Below are positions 8,499 to 16,887 of a DNA stretch of 64,000 nucleotides, one piece after another. The notes under the pieces are model-generated. The model was not told where the DNA came from and did not search any database. It worked only from the letters and a program-made list of their open reading frames with translations. Position 1 is the first letter of the stretch. Every line of letters begins with the position of its first letter. Both the position numbers and the translations under genes were made by a program. Source of the DNA: an uncultured Eubacterium sp. (lineage in GTDB: Bacteria > Bacillota > Clostridia > Lachnospirales > Lachnospiraceae); the NCBI GenBank assembly GCA_910584245.1, contig CAJTZF010000001.1, positions 205,864-269,863 of the forward strand. The letters are read 5' to 3'.

Positions 8499-9371
8499 CT
8501 AATAAGAATTGTCTCCTGCTATAAATCCCTCCCCCAACACCTCTTTCACATCCGAGACAATTACAAACGCTGCCTCATCTATTGTTTTAACAATCTGGAT
8601 GAGCTTTACCACCTCTTTTTTGGAGACGACGCACATCAGCACATTTTTATCCGCGCCGGAGTACATCCCCTCTCCATTCAGCCCGGTTACCCCGCGGTCC
8701 AGACGTTCCATAATGCCTCTTGATATATCGAGAGGGGAATCCGATATAATATAAGCCATTTTTGCAAATTTCAGTCCGTCCAGCAGGGCGTCACTGACTT
8801 TGCCCGTGATAAACACTGCCACAACGGAATACAAACCGGTTTGCATGCCAAAAACCCCCATCCCGACGAGTACAATAAGGCCATCAATGAAAATAAGAAG
8901 CTCTGAGATACTAAATCCCGGAAACCACCGGTTCAACAAAGTACCCAGAAGATCACTTCCGCCGGTCGAGGCATTTTGTGAAAAAACAATGCCAATTCCA
9001 ACTCCGTTCAACGTACCTCCCAGTACGGCCGCCATCAAATAATCCACGTTCGTAATTTTATAAGAAGGAATAATCAATAGCGCTACAGAGAAGCAAACAG
9101 CCGCATACAACGTCTTCTTTATAAATCTGCCTCCCTTTAGCCGCAGCGCAATAATAAACAGCGGTACGTTTAAAAGCATATTCGTCAATCCAATCGGAAC
9201 CGTAAAGCCTGCTCCATCTGTCATCTTTTTTATAATAATGCCGATTCCGGAAAACCCTCCCGTAACCATAGACAATGGCTCATAAATTATATTAATGCCG
9301 GCTGCCATGAAAAAAGTACCCGCCGTCACAAGCAGGTACGATATCCACTCACGATTTGCTCTCGTCCTCAT
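8499..9371 (-). CDS. YitT family membrane protein
   Basis: The 290-residue product has five or six hydrophobic segments in residues 10-200 (for example YLLVTAGTFFMAAGINIIY and the glycine-rich MVTGGFSGIGIIIKK), then a soluble C-terminal domain (about 210-290). This is the YitT_membrane plus DUF2179 layout; motifs QNASTGGSDLLGTLLN and TGLNGEGMYSG fit the family. Function is not established. The ATG at 9371 is preferred because GAGGAG lies 7 nt upstream; an ATG at 9392 has no such site. It overlaps the preceding gene by 23 bp, indicating translational coupling. Confidence 0.85.
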   Translation of the reverse strand: MRTRANREWISYLLVTAGTFFMAAGINIIYEPLSMVTGGFSGIGIIIKKMTDGAGFTVPIGLTNMLLNVPLFIIALRLKGGRFIKKTLYAAVCFSVALLIIPSYKITNVDYLMAAVLGGTLNGVGIGIVFSQNASTGGSDLLGTLLNRWFPGFSISELLIFIDGLIVLVGMGVFGMQTGLYSVVAVFITGKVSDALLDGLKFAKMAYIISDSPLDISRGIMERLDRGVTGLNGEGMYSGADKNVLMCVVSKKEVVKLIQIVKTIDEAAFVIVSDVKEVLGEGFIAGDNSY

Positions 9372-10131
9372 CTGACAACTCCTCTTCAACATCTGATATT
9401 TCCATCAGTTTCCTGTTGTTATAGTTGTCCATTTTCTTTCGAAATATTCGTCTGCGCCACATGTTGGAATACGGTATTCCCGCCAAAACCGTATATATTT
9501 TTCCCAAATGCAAACGGCGTATCATTTTCGGGACATGAATGTTCTCACGTATAATAATGTTCATCATGCTGCTCAGCACTACGCAAAGCTTCGCGTTGAT
9601 TTTCGCCTTATTATGGGACAGCCACTCCTCTCCGCGGGTATTTTCCATCGACACAAAAATCAAGTCCGGCAGTTTCGTGTTAATATCATTGACCAATGCT
9701 TCCTCCGTAACACTGCTATCTTCTGTATAAAGACCTACCACCTCTAGGAAAGGGTAATGGGTGAGCACATAGCGGTAAACCACTTTCGCTTCCTTCTTGC
9801 TGCGAAGTACCAGGTAGCACTTCTTTCCATCTAAAATATCTATCCCACACATCTTCTCCGCCGTGCGGTAATCTACAACCATCCCGCCCGTCTCCAGAAC
9901 ATCCACATGACAAGAGCTCAAAACCGCTTTTTCCCCGGGCAACACAAGATCTGCGTCCAGAAGCATCTCCCTCACCTGCTCATTTTCCTCATAGGCGTCC
10001 ATATAATCGAGCGAAATAAGGTGGATCACATTTAAGTAATCATTGGAAAGAAATTGCTGCATTTCATTGTGCAACGTCTCCTCTGACAAAATATCCAATT
10101 CCATTCCCATGACGTTTATCCGGTTCGCCAT
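9349..10131 (-). CDS. divergent WecG/TagA/CpsF (GT26) glycosyltransferase-like protein
   Basis: The 260-residue product follows the GT26 scaffold. It has an N-terminal NRINVMGMELDIL, a DGKKCYLVLRSKKEAKVVYRY segment (normally DG...LGSK.EVA), the YPFLEVVGLYT segment, and a PDLIFVSMENTRGEEWLSHN stretch where typical members read PDILFVGMGSPKQEKW. The conserved Asp-Gly region and the PKQE motif are altered, so it may have a changed or lost activity. GT26 enzymes add amino sugars to undecaprenyl-linked precursors of teichoic acid or polysaccharide. Start at 10131 follows GGAGGG. It is coupled to the LCP-like gene upstream and YitT downstream. Confidence 0.65.
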   Translation of the reverse strand: MANRINVMGMELDILSEETLHNEMQQFLSNDYLNVIHLISLDYMDAYEENEQVREMLLDADLVLPGEKAVLSSCHVDVLETGGMVVDYRTAEKMCGIDILDGKKCYLVLRSKKEAKVVYRYVLTHYPFLEVVGLYTEDSSVTEEALVNDINTKLPDLIFVSMENTRGEEWLSHNKAKINAKLCVVLSSMMNIIIRENIHVPKMIRRLHLGKIYTVLAGIPYSNMWRRRIFRKKMDNYNNRKLMEISDVEEELSDEDESKS

Positions 10132-10151
10132 AACACCCTCCTTTCTCCCTG

Positions 10152-11258
10152 TCATTCAGGCTTTTCGTCCGTCCCGAGAACAATCTCAATATCGGCGCCA
10201 TTCGTAAGCGCGGGCGCCTGCTTCACAACTGGTTTTTTAAAATATGGTTTTAAATATGCCCCCCATTTTTTGTCTCTCGCATATATAACCGTCTGTTTTT
10301 GAATTTCCCCGCTAAAATCACCTACATCCACGACATACAAGCCGTCTGCTTCCAGTTTCTGCCTAAAAGAAGCGGCAAGTCCATTGATCCTGCTTCCGTT
10401 AGTAATCTGGATACTTCTGTCCTTTATTTTCTCCAAACCGGTTTTAGCCGCCGTCCCATCTACCTTTTTCTGCTGTTTTGTCCTCGCCTTGCTCTCCCAT
10501 ATTTTATCAATCATCTTCTTTGTCTTTGCACAATCGAGAGTGGCTTTTCCCTTCGTTTCCTCTGCATATGCCCGGTGGGCATAAATATACTCCCGGTTTA
10601 CTTTTAAAAAACCGGCAGCATACATTTGCTTCTGTGCAAGAGTAATATCGGAAATAACGCTGTCCCATTCTTTTTTAATAAAATCTTTCATCGCCGATTC
10701 TTCTTTATTTTGCCCTACAGTGTCCAAATATGCGTCACTTGGCTTATACGCACCATCCTTGCGGTCAAACCGTTTTTCAAACTCGACAGAATCCATCGCC
10801 GTGAAATAGCCGATGTCAACTTTGAGTTCCTCCTGTAAGAGTAAGATGCCGTATTCATAGGCAACATCACCGTTAAAATACGTATTAATGTCCCGGAGCG
10901 TCACAATCTGAGGAATCTGCTCGCTGACCTTCAAATATTTCTTATACGATTCCTCCGCCAGCGAAATCTGGGACTTGCCCGGAATCGTCACATAGTCGAG
11001 ATTTCCCGTCTCCTTATCGAATAACTCTAAAACAAGCGCCTTAACCTGTTTTGTCTCCGCGTCCACGCTGTAAATCAAATTACTCGACTCGGAGCCTGCA
11101 TTTACGTCGATCACGTGATCATACTTTGTGCTTCTCTCATCCCTCTCAGTAGTTTTAAAAAAAAGCATGGTCAGAAAATAACTTCCGACCCCGACTGCTA
11201 CTAACAGTAATATTATCCCCATCGTTTTAAAAAATGTCCGCATAGCAATCTTTAACAT
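10152..11258 (-). CDS. membrane-anchored LCP-like protein with LytR_C domain
   Basis: 368 residues. A short basic N-terminus is followed by one membrane helix (about 12-34), then an extracellular region (40-270) resembling a LytR-CpsA-Psr fold (YSVDAETKQVKALVLEL, DYVTIPGKSQISL). A C-terminal LytR_C-type domain (about 285-362) has IQITNGSRINGLAASFRQKL and ends ADIEIVLG. LCP proteins transfer lipid-linked glycopolymers to peptidoglycan. The usual IPRDT motif reads IPGKS here, so catalysis is uncertain. It is the first gene of the LCP-GT26-YitT unit, under the promoter at 11292-11320. Confidence 0.7.
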   Translation of the reverse strand: MLKIAMRTFFKTMGIILLLVAVGVGSYFLTMLFFKTTERDERSTKYDHVIDVNAGSESSNLIYSVDAETKQVKALVLELFDKETGNLDYVTIPGKSQISLAEESYKKYLKVSEQIPQIVTLRDINTYFNGDVAYEYGILLLQEELKVDIGYFTAMDSVEFEKRFDRKDGAYKPSDAYLDTVGQNKEESAMKDFIKKEWDSVISDITLAQKQMYAAGFLKVNREYIYAHRAYAEETKGKATLDCAKTKKMIDKIWESKARTKQQKKVDGTAAKTGLEKIKDRSIQITNGSRINGLAASFRQKLEADGLYVVDVGDFSGEIQKQTVIYARDKKWGAYLKPYFKKPVVKQAPALTNGADIEIVLGTDEKPE

Positions 11259-11291
11259 ACGAATCCCTCTATCCTTCCCTAGAATAGACTT

Positions 11292-11320
11292 ATTGTATCA
11301 GAAAACAAAAGATTATACAA
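11292..11320 (-). promoter_or_regulatory. promoter of the LCP-GT26-YitT unit
   Basis: Minus strand TTGTAT (11320-11315), 17 bp, TACAAT (11297-11292), with TGA just upstream of the -10. The predicted start lies about 27 nt before the LCP-like ATG. Confidence 0.6.
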
Positions 11321-11372
11321 GAATTTTTGTTAAAATCGGCTTTTCATGGTAAGATCATCCCCCACCCAACTG

Positions 11373-11416
11373 CAAAAAATCCGGCAGACAGGGAACAAAC
11401 CCTGATCTGCCGGAAC
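11373..11416 (-). terminator. intrinsic terminator after the GH43-like gene
   Basis: CCGGCAGA-CAGGG pairs with CCCTG-TCTGCCGG around AACAAA, a near-perfect GC-rich stem. On the minus strand it is followed by TTTTTT. It lies 20 nt past the GH43-like stop codon. Confidence 0.92.
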
Positions 11417-11435
11417 TTTATCATTATCTTTCTTT

Positions 11436-14400
11436 TTATTTTACGTGGATCTTCAGCGATGCCTTCTTACCATTATATGTCTTAACTGTGATCACCGCAT
11501 ATCCTTTCTTTTTAGCCGTTACCTTTCCTTCTGAAGAGACATCTGCTATGGCCTGCTTATTTGATACATAAGTGAGCGTCTGGCTCGCCGTACCTTTCGG
11601 CAGCCTTACCTTTATTTTAAATTTCTTTCCAGCCTTCAATGTCTTATTGCGGGCATTCAGCGTGATCTTCCCCGGTTTCTTCTTCACGGTCACTTTCACA
11701 ACCGCTTTTTTCCCATTGGAAGCGCTGACCGTGATCTTACAAATTCCTCGTTTCTTGCCTGTTATCTTTCCATTCCGGCTTACCGTCACTTTATTATTGG
11801 ATGCCTTGTAGGTAAGCTTCCTGTCAGCGGCATTTCTCGGATACACGGCCGCCTCTAACTGAACCTTCTCGCCGAGACCTATCGTCAGCTTATTCGCAGC
11901 GACCAGTACGCTCTTAACCTCGGCTGGCTTCTCTGTCTCGGCTGGTTTATCCGTTTCGGCCGGTTTGTCTGTCCCTGTCGGATTCTTTGTTTCTTCTGGT
12001 TTGACGGTTTCAACTGGCTTCCCCGTTTCGGCCGGTTTATCCGTTTCAACCGGCTTTTCGGTTCCGGCTGGTTTATCCGTTTCAACCGGCTTTTCGGTTC
12101 CGATCGGTTTATCCGTTTCAACCGGCTTTTCGGTTCCGATGGGTTTATCCGTTTCAACTGGCTTTTTTGTTGCTTCCGGCTCCTCTGTCTGCAACGGTTT
12201 TTTCGTCGCTTCCGGCTCTTCCGTCTGCAATGGTTTTTTTGTCGCTTCCGGTTCTTCCGTCTGCAATGGTTTTTTTGTCACTTCCGGCTCCTCTGTCTGC
12301 AACGGTTCTTTTGTCTCCTCCGGCTCCTCTGTCTGCAACGGTTCTTTTGTCTCCTCCGGCTCCAGTGTTTGTGCCGGCTCATTTGTTGTTTCCGGTTTCG
12401 TTGTTTCCACAGGCGCCGTTGTTTCTCCCGGCTTCCCCGTTTCCACAGGAGTTATTGTTTCTTCTGGCTTCTCCGTCACTACTGGCTTTTGCGGCTCCAT
12501 ACCGGGAATCGTCCAGTTGCTCTCTTCTTTCAGTGCAATCGTGCCATCATCAAAAAACTCGATCGGCAGCCAGATATAGCAGACTGGCGACGGTGGGACA
12601 GAACCTCCTCCGACACTGTCTCCCATGCAGATAAAAGTATCGGCCTCCTGGGTTTTTACATGAAGTACATGACTCGTCTGATTGGGGGAAGGGATTACCT
12701 TGTATTCCGTGCCATCCCACATCTGGAGCGTCTCTTTTCTCCATACGCCTTCGAAAGAATCCGCCACCGCATATTGCCGCATACCTGAATTGACTATATA
12801 ATATTTTCCATTGCGCTCAAAAATACCGCCTTCTACGTTCATTAATGATTCGCCTGAAAAATTTAATGGCTGTTTTTCGCCTTCGGTCGTTTTATAATCC
12901 GATGACAGTTTCGTTTTCGTGATCCCACCAGAATAATCGCAATCTATCAGGTACGCGGTACCCCTCTCTGTTTCATATAGATTGAAAAATCCATTTAACC
13001 CTTCTTTTTCTTCTACAAGCGTAAATGGTTCCGTAATACTTGGACTGGATAAAACTTTGACCGTACCCGTCCCCTCCGGCATTCCCATGCTATTTTTCGA
13101 ATTGGTCCAAACCCACATCACATATTCTTTTCCATTATAGAGCATTTTCGGATGTGCATAAATATCATTTTCTTCATTATACATAGCGCCCTCATATTTC
13201 CAGTTGTACAAATCCGAAGAACTGTACAGATGAATGCCCGGATGCTCATTCGGTTTCTCAGAATTCAAGTCATCTACACCGAACCAATACCACTTTTTCT
13301 GTCCATTTTGCTCAACTTCGTGAACTTCGCCGCCGCAGGCATATATTTTCCTTCCATCCGTATCATATAAAACTCTGCCTGAAAGTCCCGAAATGTTTTC
13401 ATAATTTCCCGATTCGCCCGGTTCTTCCGGTCCTTCCGGTTTTTCACCCTCTATGTCGCCTAATTTCCAGTTACTCAGCTCCCAAAGGGCGATCGTCCCG
13501 TCGCCAAAAAACTTGATTGGCAGCCAGATATATCTGGGCTCGCCTCCGCCATTTACACTGTCGCCAACACAGACCCATAAGTCTGAATTTCCTGTTCTGA
13601 CGCGAAATACATCACTTGTCTGGTTTTTGGAACTAATATCCTTTTTATTTGTGCCATCCCACATCTGGAGGTCATGCCGCGTCCATGTACCATCCAGGGA
13701 ATCTGCCGACGCATATTCCGTCATGCCGGCATTCACTATGTAATATTTACCGTTCTGCTTAAATATGCCGCCTTCCGTATTTGTAAGTGAGCCGCTTGAA
13801 AAATTCAATAGTTGTTTTTCACCCTCGGTCGTTTTATAATCCGATGACAGTTTCGTTTTACTGACTCTGCTAGAACCAGATGTGTAATCGTCGCAGATCA
13901 GGTACGCGGTACCCGGCGCCGCTTCATACAGATTGATAAATCCCCCCGACTCTTTTTCGTTTACAAGAGTAAATGGTCCTGTAATACTTGGACTGGACAC
14001 GACTTTTACCGTCCCTGTCCCCGTCATTCCGTCGTCGCTTCTTTTACTAACCGAAACCCACATCACATATTCGGTCCCGTTATAAAGCATTTTCGGATGT
14101 GCATAAATATCATTTTCTTCATTATACATGACACCTTCATATTTCCAGTTATACAGATCGGAAGAACTATACAAATGGATACCCGGATGATTATTCTGGA
14201 AGCCAGGACCCGGATTCAAGTCATCTACTCCAAACCAATAATATTTTGTCTCACCATTCTCCTCGATCTGGTGAACCTCGCCTCCACACGTATAAACCCG
14301 GTTTCCATCTGTGTCATACAAAATATCACCCGAAAGTCCGTCAATCGAATCATATGTCTCCACAGTTCCCGTCCGCACCGTTTTCGTTTCAGGCGAATCC

Positions 14401-14495
14401 GCCTGAACAGGAACCACCGGCGGCAATAATAACATTGCACTCAGCGCGATTGCCATTGCTTTTGTAAAAACATTCCGTAAACCTTTTTTTCTCAT
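11436..14495 (-). CDS. secreted protein with two tandem GH43-like propellers, PT-rich linker and Big_2 repeats
   Basis: 1019 residues. Signal peptide 1-32 ends near VPVQADS. Two beta-propeller modules (about 48-350 and 366-685) share almost identical blocks such as HPGIHLYSSSDLYNWKYEG and IYAHPKMLYNG. They resemble GH43 galactanase-type domains (GGEVHxxE...YYWFGVDD), but the usual ERPK motif reads AHPK, so activity is unproven. A Glu/Thr/Pro/Lys repeat linker follows (about 690-850), then two Big_2-type domains (850-1019). AAGGAGG precedes the ATG. No LPXTG or S-layer anchor was seen. It is monocistronic between its own promoter and terminator, and probably acts on or binds extracellular glycans. 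Confidence 0.85.
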   Translation of the reverse strand: MRKKGLRNVFTKAMAIALSAMLLLPPVVPVQADSPETKTVRTGTVETYDSIDGLSGDILYDTDGNRVYTCGGEVHQIEENGETKYYWFGVDDLNPGPGFQNNHPGIHLYSSSDLYNWKYEGVMYNEENDIYAHPKMLYNGTEYVMWVSVSKRSDDGMTGTGTVKVVSSPSITGPFTLVNEKESGGFINLYEAAPGTAYLICDDYTSGSSRVSKTKLSSDYKTTEGEKQLLNFSSGSLTNTEGGIFKQNGKYYIVNAGMTEYASADSLDGTWTRHDLQMWDGTNKKDISSKNQTSDVFRVRTGNSDLWVCVGDSVNGGGEPRYIWLPIKFFGDGTIALWELSNWKLGDIEGEKPEGPEEPGESGNYENISGLSGRVLYDTDGRKIYACGGEVHEVEQNGQKKWYWFGVDDLNSEKPNEHPGIHLYSSSDLYNWKYEGAMYNEENDIYAHPKMLYNGKEYVMWVWTNSKNSMGMPEGTGTVKVLSSPSITEPFTLVEEKEGLNGFFNLYETERGTAYLIDCDYSGGITKTKLSSDYKTTEGEKQPLNFSGESLMNVEGGIFERNGKYYIVNSGMRQYAVADSFEGVWRKETLQMWDGTEYKVIPSPNQTSHVLHVKTQEADTFICMGDSVGGGSVPPSPVCYIWLPIEFFDDGTIALKEESNWTIPGMEPQKPVVTEKPEETITPVETGKPGETTAPVETTKPETTNEPAQTLEPEETKEPLQTEEPEETKEPLQTEEPEVTKKPLQTEEPEATKKPLQTEEPEATKKPLQTEEPEATKKPVETDKPIGTEKPVETDKPIGTEKPVETDKPAGTEKPVETDKPAETGKPVETVKPEETKNPTGTDKPAETDKPAETEKPAEVKSVLVAANKLTIGLGEKVQLEAAVYPRNAADRKLTYKASNNKVTVSRNGKITGKKRGICKITVSASNGKKAVVKVTVKKKPGKITLNARNKTLKAGKKFKIKVRLPKGTASQTLTYVSNKQAIADVSSEGKVTAKKKGYAVITVKTYNGKKASLKIHVK
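11930..12480 (-). repeat. 36-bp-period Pro/Thr/Glu linker repeat
   Basis: Inside the GH43-like gene, 12-residue units of the type TEEPEATKKPLQ and TDKPxGTEKPVE are repeated about a dozen times, with several units nearly identical at DNA level. This makes long, misleading open frames on the opposite strand. It is probably a flexible wall-spanning stalk. Confidence 0.85.
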
Positions 14496-14591
14496 ATTTC
14501 TTAACCTCCTTCATATTTTATTCCTCTTACCTCTGTCAGATCACTGTTTTAACATGAGGTAATAGCTGCAAAAACACCCAGCATTTTCAAA

Positions 14592-14621
14592 AATATATCA
14601 TGCTTTTCGTTCCCCTGTCAA
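14592..14621 (-). promoter_or_regulatory. promoter of the GH43-like gene
   Basis: Minus strand TTGACA (14621-14616), 18 bp, TATATT (14597-14592), with TGA before the -10. The untranslated leader is about 90 nt. Confidence 0.65.
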
Positions 14622-14687
14622 GACACCAATTTAATTTTGAAACTATCATTTCCCACTATGTCATTGTATTAAACTTACTATAAATAC

Positions 14688-14716
14688 TTGCAAAAATATT
14701 TTTTATGTGTTATAAC
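14688..14716 (+). promoter_or_regulatory. promoter of the SDR gene
   Basis: TTGCAA (14688-14693), 17 bp, TATAAC (14711-14716), preceded by TGT (extended -10). It lies 59 nt before the SDR start and is divergent from the GH43-like promoter. Confidence 0.65.
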
Positions 14717-14774
14717 AATGGCATTATGGTGCTGTATTATGTAAAAAAACGTAGAAATCGAAATGAGGAACCAA

Positions 14775-15497
14775 ATGAAACCCACTGCAATTATCACAGG
14801 CGCCTCCGGGGACATCGGGGCGCAGACTGCGGTCACACTGGCAAAACAGGGCTATCAACTGCTTTTGTGCGGCCACTCCTCCGAATCAAAATTAAACCAA
14901 ATCAAAGAACAATGCCTCGCCTACACGAGATGCCAGACGGTCTTAGGAGATATCGGAAAAAGCGGGACAGCCGCCGAAATCGTTGAGACAGCTATGCAGG
15001 CCTATGGCCATATTGACGTGCTTGTCAACAATGCGGGAATGTCCCATATCGGACTTATTACGGACGTCACGGACGAAGAATGGCTGCAAATCCTGCACAC
15101 CAATTTATCCTCCGTCTTTTTTCTGTGCCGCCAGGCGCTTCCTCACATGATTCATGAAAAATGCGGACGGATTTTAAATATCTCTTCTATATGGGGAATT
15201 ACCGGCGCATCGTGTGAGACAGCTTACTCCGCCACAAAGGGCGGCTTAAATACTTTTACAAAAGCGCTGGCTAAAGAACTTGCGCCAAGCGGCATCGCCG
15301 TGAATGCCATCGCCTGCGGCATGATTGACACAAAAATGAATGCCTGCTTTTCAAAAGAAGAAATTCAAGAAATCTGCTGCGACATTCCGGCCGGCCGCAT
15401 GGCTACTGCAGAGGAAACAGCCGATCTGGCAGCTCTTCTTTTGCGGGCGCCAATTTACATGACGGGCCAGATCATAGGCTTCGACGGCGGCTGGTAA
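14775..15497 (+). CDS. FabG-like short-chain dehydrogenase/reductase
   Basis: A 240-residue NAD(P)-dependent oxidoreductase. It has the Rossmann glycine motif TGASGDIGAQ (about 8-17), NNAGMSHIG (about 88), and the Ser-Tyr-Lys catalytic set in NISSIWG and YSATKGG. It ends GQIIGFDGGW, typical of classical SDRs. It resembles 3-oxoacyl-ACP reductase but lies away from the fab cluster, which has its own FabG, so its substrate is unknown. ATG 14775 is chosen because GAGGAA lies just upstream; the ATG at 14763 lacks a site. It stands alone on the plus strand. Confidence 0.88.
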   Translation: MKPTAIITGASGDIGAQTAVTLAKQGYQLLLCGHSSESKLNQIKEQCLAYTRCQTVLGDIGKSGTAAEIVETAMQAYGHIDVLVNNAGMSHIGLITDVTDEEWLQILHTNLSSVFFLCRQALPHMIHEKCGRILNISSIWGITGASCETAYSATKGGLNTFTKALAKELAPSGIAVNAIACGMIDTKMNACFSKEEIQEICCDIPAGRMATAEETADLAALLLRAPIYMTGQIIGFDGGW

Positions 15498-15506
15498 CAC
15501 TTTTTT

Positions 15507-16113
15507 TATTTTGGGAATAAAAATAAACTTATTGAACTATACGTTGAGCGTATCATAAATAGGATTGTTGAGCAATTTCAGAGTATTCAAGAGAAAAAAG
15601 ACGCAGAATACATTGAAAAAATTGACAAATCGCTCTTAGAAGCAGATTTAATTGTAATGACCTCTCCTGCATAGTATTTCAACTACGGGAGCGATGAAAG
15701 CGTTTCTTGACCATTTTGCCTACCACTGGCTACCCCACCGTCCTATCCCTGAAATGTTTGAAAAACGGGCAGTAATTATTACGCAGTGTTTAGGCGCAGG
15801 AGCAAAATCTTCGACAGAGAATATAAAACACCGCCTATCTTGGTGGGAAATTTCTAAAATCAGAATATTCACCGATTCATTGATGAGCGATATTGTCCGG
15901 GAAAGACTTTCCGAAAAGAAGCGGGCGGAACTGACAAGAAAAGTGAAAAGGCTATCTCAGAAGTTCGCACAGATAGACTATACAAAACCCGCAAACACAA
16001 ATCTGATTACAAAGATTAAGTTTTCCATTTGTCGTTTGATGCAGCAAACACTACATAAAAATACCCCTGAATATCTCGATGAGAAGTATTGGGCAGAGGA
16101 GCTAGACGCATAG
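15507..16113 (+). pseudogene. broken flavodoxin-like NADPH-dependent reductase
   Basis: Two frames together recall the flavodoxin-fold reductases of clostridia. The first (15507-15674) reads ...EADLIVMTSPA and ends in TAG at 15672. The second, in a different frame from about 15685, continues TGAMKAFLDHFAYHWLPHRP and AVIITQCLGAGAKSS, then about 100 residues to TAG at 16113. The N-terminal FMN-binding start is missing, and both a nonsense codon and a frameshift separate the halves. The gene is dead and lies directly after the SDR. Confidence 0.75.
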
Positions 16114-16342
16114 CCAATATACAAAATAGTATAAATCTTGAGAAAGACACTTCATTGGCTGCTTATTGCACTATGTGCAGTCAACGTATACTGATTGTCG
16201 AGAACGACACCCTTTTAAATAACTATTGTTTTAGCAGACGAGCCAAAAATATTTCTCTGAAAAAATCATGCTTTTGAATAATCATCCGCTTTTTTGCCAT
16301 ACTATAAGTGAAAACATTAAATCTTACAGGAGGATTATTCTC

Positions 16343-16747
16343 ATGAAACGAAAAATTATATTATTGGCTACCACTCTTTGCCTGTCCGTTTGCGTGTTGG
16401 GCGGCTGTGGCAGCAAAAACAATGATGCGGGGGCAACCCAGTCCGCCTCTCCTGCCAATACCAGCTCTGCTTCCCCGAGCGCGAACAGCTCCGGTAACAA
16501 TAGCTCAAGTAGCGCACCGAGCGCCTCAGCCAGAGGAAACTCAACGAATGATACGGACACAACAGGCGCTGGTACCAAAAACAACAATAATAACCGCGAT
16601 ACCGTAAATGACAATGCCGACAATAACGACGACAATCTCATCAACAATGCCGGTGATGCCGTAGACGATGCAATGGATGGTGTTGGAAATGGGGTAAAGG
16701 ACGCAATGGATGGCGCTGGTGATGCGGTAAAGGATATGACGAGATAG
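16343..16747 (+). CDS. low-complexity lipoprotein
   Basis: 134 residues. The type II signal peptide MKRKIILLATTLCLSVCVLGGC gives lipobox LGGC with the lipidated Cys at 22. The rest is Ser/Asn/Ala/Asp-rich: an SSASPSANSSG-type stretch, an Asn/Asp run, then DAMDG-type repeats (DAVDDAMDGVGNGVKDAMDG) ending KDMTR. The C-terminal repeat may form an amphipathic helix. ATG 16343 is fixed by AGGAGG 8 nt upstream; longer in-frame starts have none. Function unknown; similar low-complexity tails occur in spacer-type lipoproteins. Confidence 0.8.
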   Translation: MKRKIILLATTLCLSVCVLGGCGSKNNDAGATQSASPANTSSASPSANSSGNNSSSSAPSASARGNSTNDTDTTGAGTKNNNNNRDTVNDNADNNDDNLINNAGDAVDDAMDGVGNGVKDAMDGAGDAVKDMTR

Positions 16748-16799
16748 CTGCGTTATTTAAATTACCGTCCGGCAGCAAAAAGGTTTCCCGAATAAGATA

Positions 16800-16842
16800 A
16801 AAAGCCCGAACGGACACACCACGTGCCGCCGGGCTCTTTCTC
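16800..16842. terminator. intrinsic terminator between lipoprotein and ABC operon (convergent)
   Basis: AGCCCG..CGG pairs with CCG..CGGGCT. The minus-strand side is followed by TTTTT, and the plus-strand side by a weaker T-rich run. It ends both the five-gene ABC operon and the lipoprotein gene. Confidence 0.8.
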
Positions 16843-16887
16843 TTCTACTTAACTCTGTATAAAAAAGCAAGTTCAAAAATAACTCTC

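Noticed and set aside
11965..12579. Long plus-strand Ser/Val/Thr-rich open frames within the GH43-like gene
   Set aside because: They are antisense shadows of the 36-bp linker repeats, without ribosome sites.
16089..16277. 62-codon plus-strand frame after the flavodoxin pseudogene
   Set aside because: No ribosome site, overlaps the pseudogene end and shows no protein-like pattern.
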